A stretch of DNA of 14,117 nucleotides from an uncultured cyanobacterium. GTDB taxonomy: Bacteria > Cyanobacteriota > Cyanobacteriia > CACIAM-69d. The notes under the pieces are model-generated. The model saw only the letters and a program-made list of their open reading frames with translations. It did not search any database and had not been told where the DNA came from. A program made the translations under genes and the position numbers. The stretch's first letter is position 1. The number at the start of each line of letters is the position of its first letter. The stretch covers positions 1-14,117 of the forward strand of contig CALCTI010000281.1 in the NCBI GenBank assembly GCA_937894105.1. The letters are read 5' to 3'. This document shows, one piece after another, positions 13,624 to 14,117 of the stretch.

Positions 13624-14080
13624 GGATTTTCTTGGCCATATTGCGAAACATATCCATGCTGCCGTCACCGGAAGACTTTTTCGGCTCGGGCGGACTGAAG
13701 GAGGGTGCCGGGGTCTCCTGATCGGGAGACTGAGGGGCCTCAGCAGCCGGGGCTGCTGGCGGTTGCACCGGAGTTTGGGGGGCAAAGCTTTGGGACTGCG
13801 GTGCGAAGGAAGACGTCGAAGTCGGAGGGGTGTAGTTCTGGGACTGAGGCTTATAGGGGACGCTAGAGCTGCTTTGAGCCCGGTTCTTTTTACCCTTGTT
13901 TAGGGCTGGGGGGACATACTTGTCGATGGGGACATCTTCGGCTTTTCCCTTGGGATAAGTGCGCTCTACGGTGATTTCTTTTCGCATATAGTCAATATCA
14001 CCAAAAGTCTTCGCGTCGTCGTCGTCGAGAAAATATGATGTACCGTTTCCAAGACCAAATAACTTTTGCCAAATTCCCAT
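13616..14080 (-). CDS. Small conserved cyanobacterial protein of unknown function, 154 aa
   Basis: Function unknown. The start is secure: AAGGAGG (14090-14096) sits 9 nt before the ATG, the strongest ribosome site in the window, which suggests high expression. The N-terminus (MGIWQKLFG, then YFLDDDDAKTFGDIDYMR at 16-33 and an ERTYPKG segment) and the C-terminus (SMDMFRNMAKKIRR, 141-154) resemble a protein I associate with many cyanobacteria. In it these two short blocks are conserved and joined by a variable linker. Here the linker (about 60-135) is rich in Pro, Gln and Ser, with a SFAPQSQSFAPQ near-repeat, and is probably disordered. There is no signal peptide or membrane helix. The basic last helix could bind RNA or another protein, but this is speculation. 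It converges on the oxidoreductase gene. Confidence 0.8.
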   Translation of the reverse strand: MGIWQKLFGLGNGTSYFLDDDDAKTFGDIDYMRKEITVERTYPKGKAEDVPIDKYVPPALNKGKKNRAQSSSSVPYKPQSQNYTPPTSTSSFAPQSQSFAPQTPVQPPAAPAAEAPQSPDQETPAPSFSPPEPKKSSGDGSMDMFRNMAKKIRR

Positions 14081-14117
14081 CTTTGTCTCCCTCCTTACAA
14101 AATGCGCGGGTTTGCTA

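Noticed and set aside
1..14117. A single defence or biosynthetic gene cluster
   Set aside because: Genes differ in strand and class, spacers are long, and terminators and repeats separate them. Nothing supports one joint system.

Overview
The window is almost certainly cyanobacterial. The palindrome GCGATCGC (HIP1) occurs more than 20 times, inside genes and between them. The gene content also fits: class III adenylate cyclases (one with a CHASE2 sensor), a YegI-like protein kinase, a ClpC paralogue and small conserved cyanobacterial proteins of unknown role. Genes are GC-rich and mostly lack Shine-Dalgarno sites. They are separated by unusually long, AT-richer spacers of 0.65 to 0.9 kb that carry repeats.

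Layout. 1-1122 (+): 3' part of a membrane adenylate cyclase (TM-HAMP-catalytic domain), cut by the window edge. 1040-1534 (-): a NADAR-family N-glycosidase whose 3' end overlaps the cyclase tail by 83 bp. 1535-2421: a long spacer with a short Cys-rich reading frame lacking an ATG (1646-1852, -) and a degenerate copy of a dispersed repeat. 2422-4296 (+): a membrane-anchored YegI-like protein kinase. 4297-5219: a spacer with a second repeat copy, and stem-loops. 5220-7595 (+): a ClpC-type Hsp100 unfoldase. It is interrupted by an in-frame TAA and lacks about 35 codons, including most of the first Walker A motif. 7640-7676: a strong terminator hairpin. 7691-8857 (+): a cyanobacterial protein of unknown function with a C-terminal membrane anchor. 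8858-9521: a spacer with the best repeat copy, a diverged neighbour copy and short tandem repeats. 9522-11645 (+): a CHASE2 adenylate/guanylate cyclase. 11699-13447 (+): a DadA/DAO-type FAD oxidoreductase. 13616-14080 (-): a small conserved cyanobacterial protein convergent with the oxidoreductase, with a hairpin between them.

The genes do not form an obvious single pathway. Three encode membrane signalling proteins (two cyclases and a kinase), so the region may be signalling-rich, but only the cyclase-oxidoreductase pair (53 bp apart) looks potentially co-transcribed.

The most noteworthy observations are the split ClpC paralogue, a MITE-like repeat family of about 133 bp present in three to four copies (one supplies the stop codon of the kinase), and the ATG-less Cys-rich mini-ORF. 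I found no tRNA, rRNA, CRISPR array or transposase gene.
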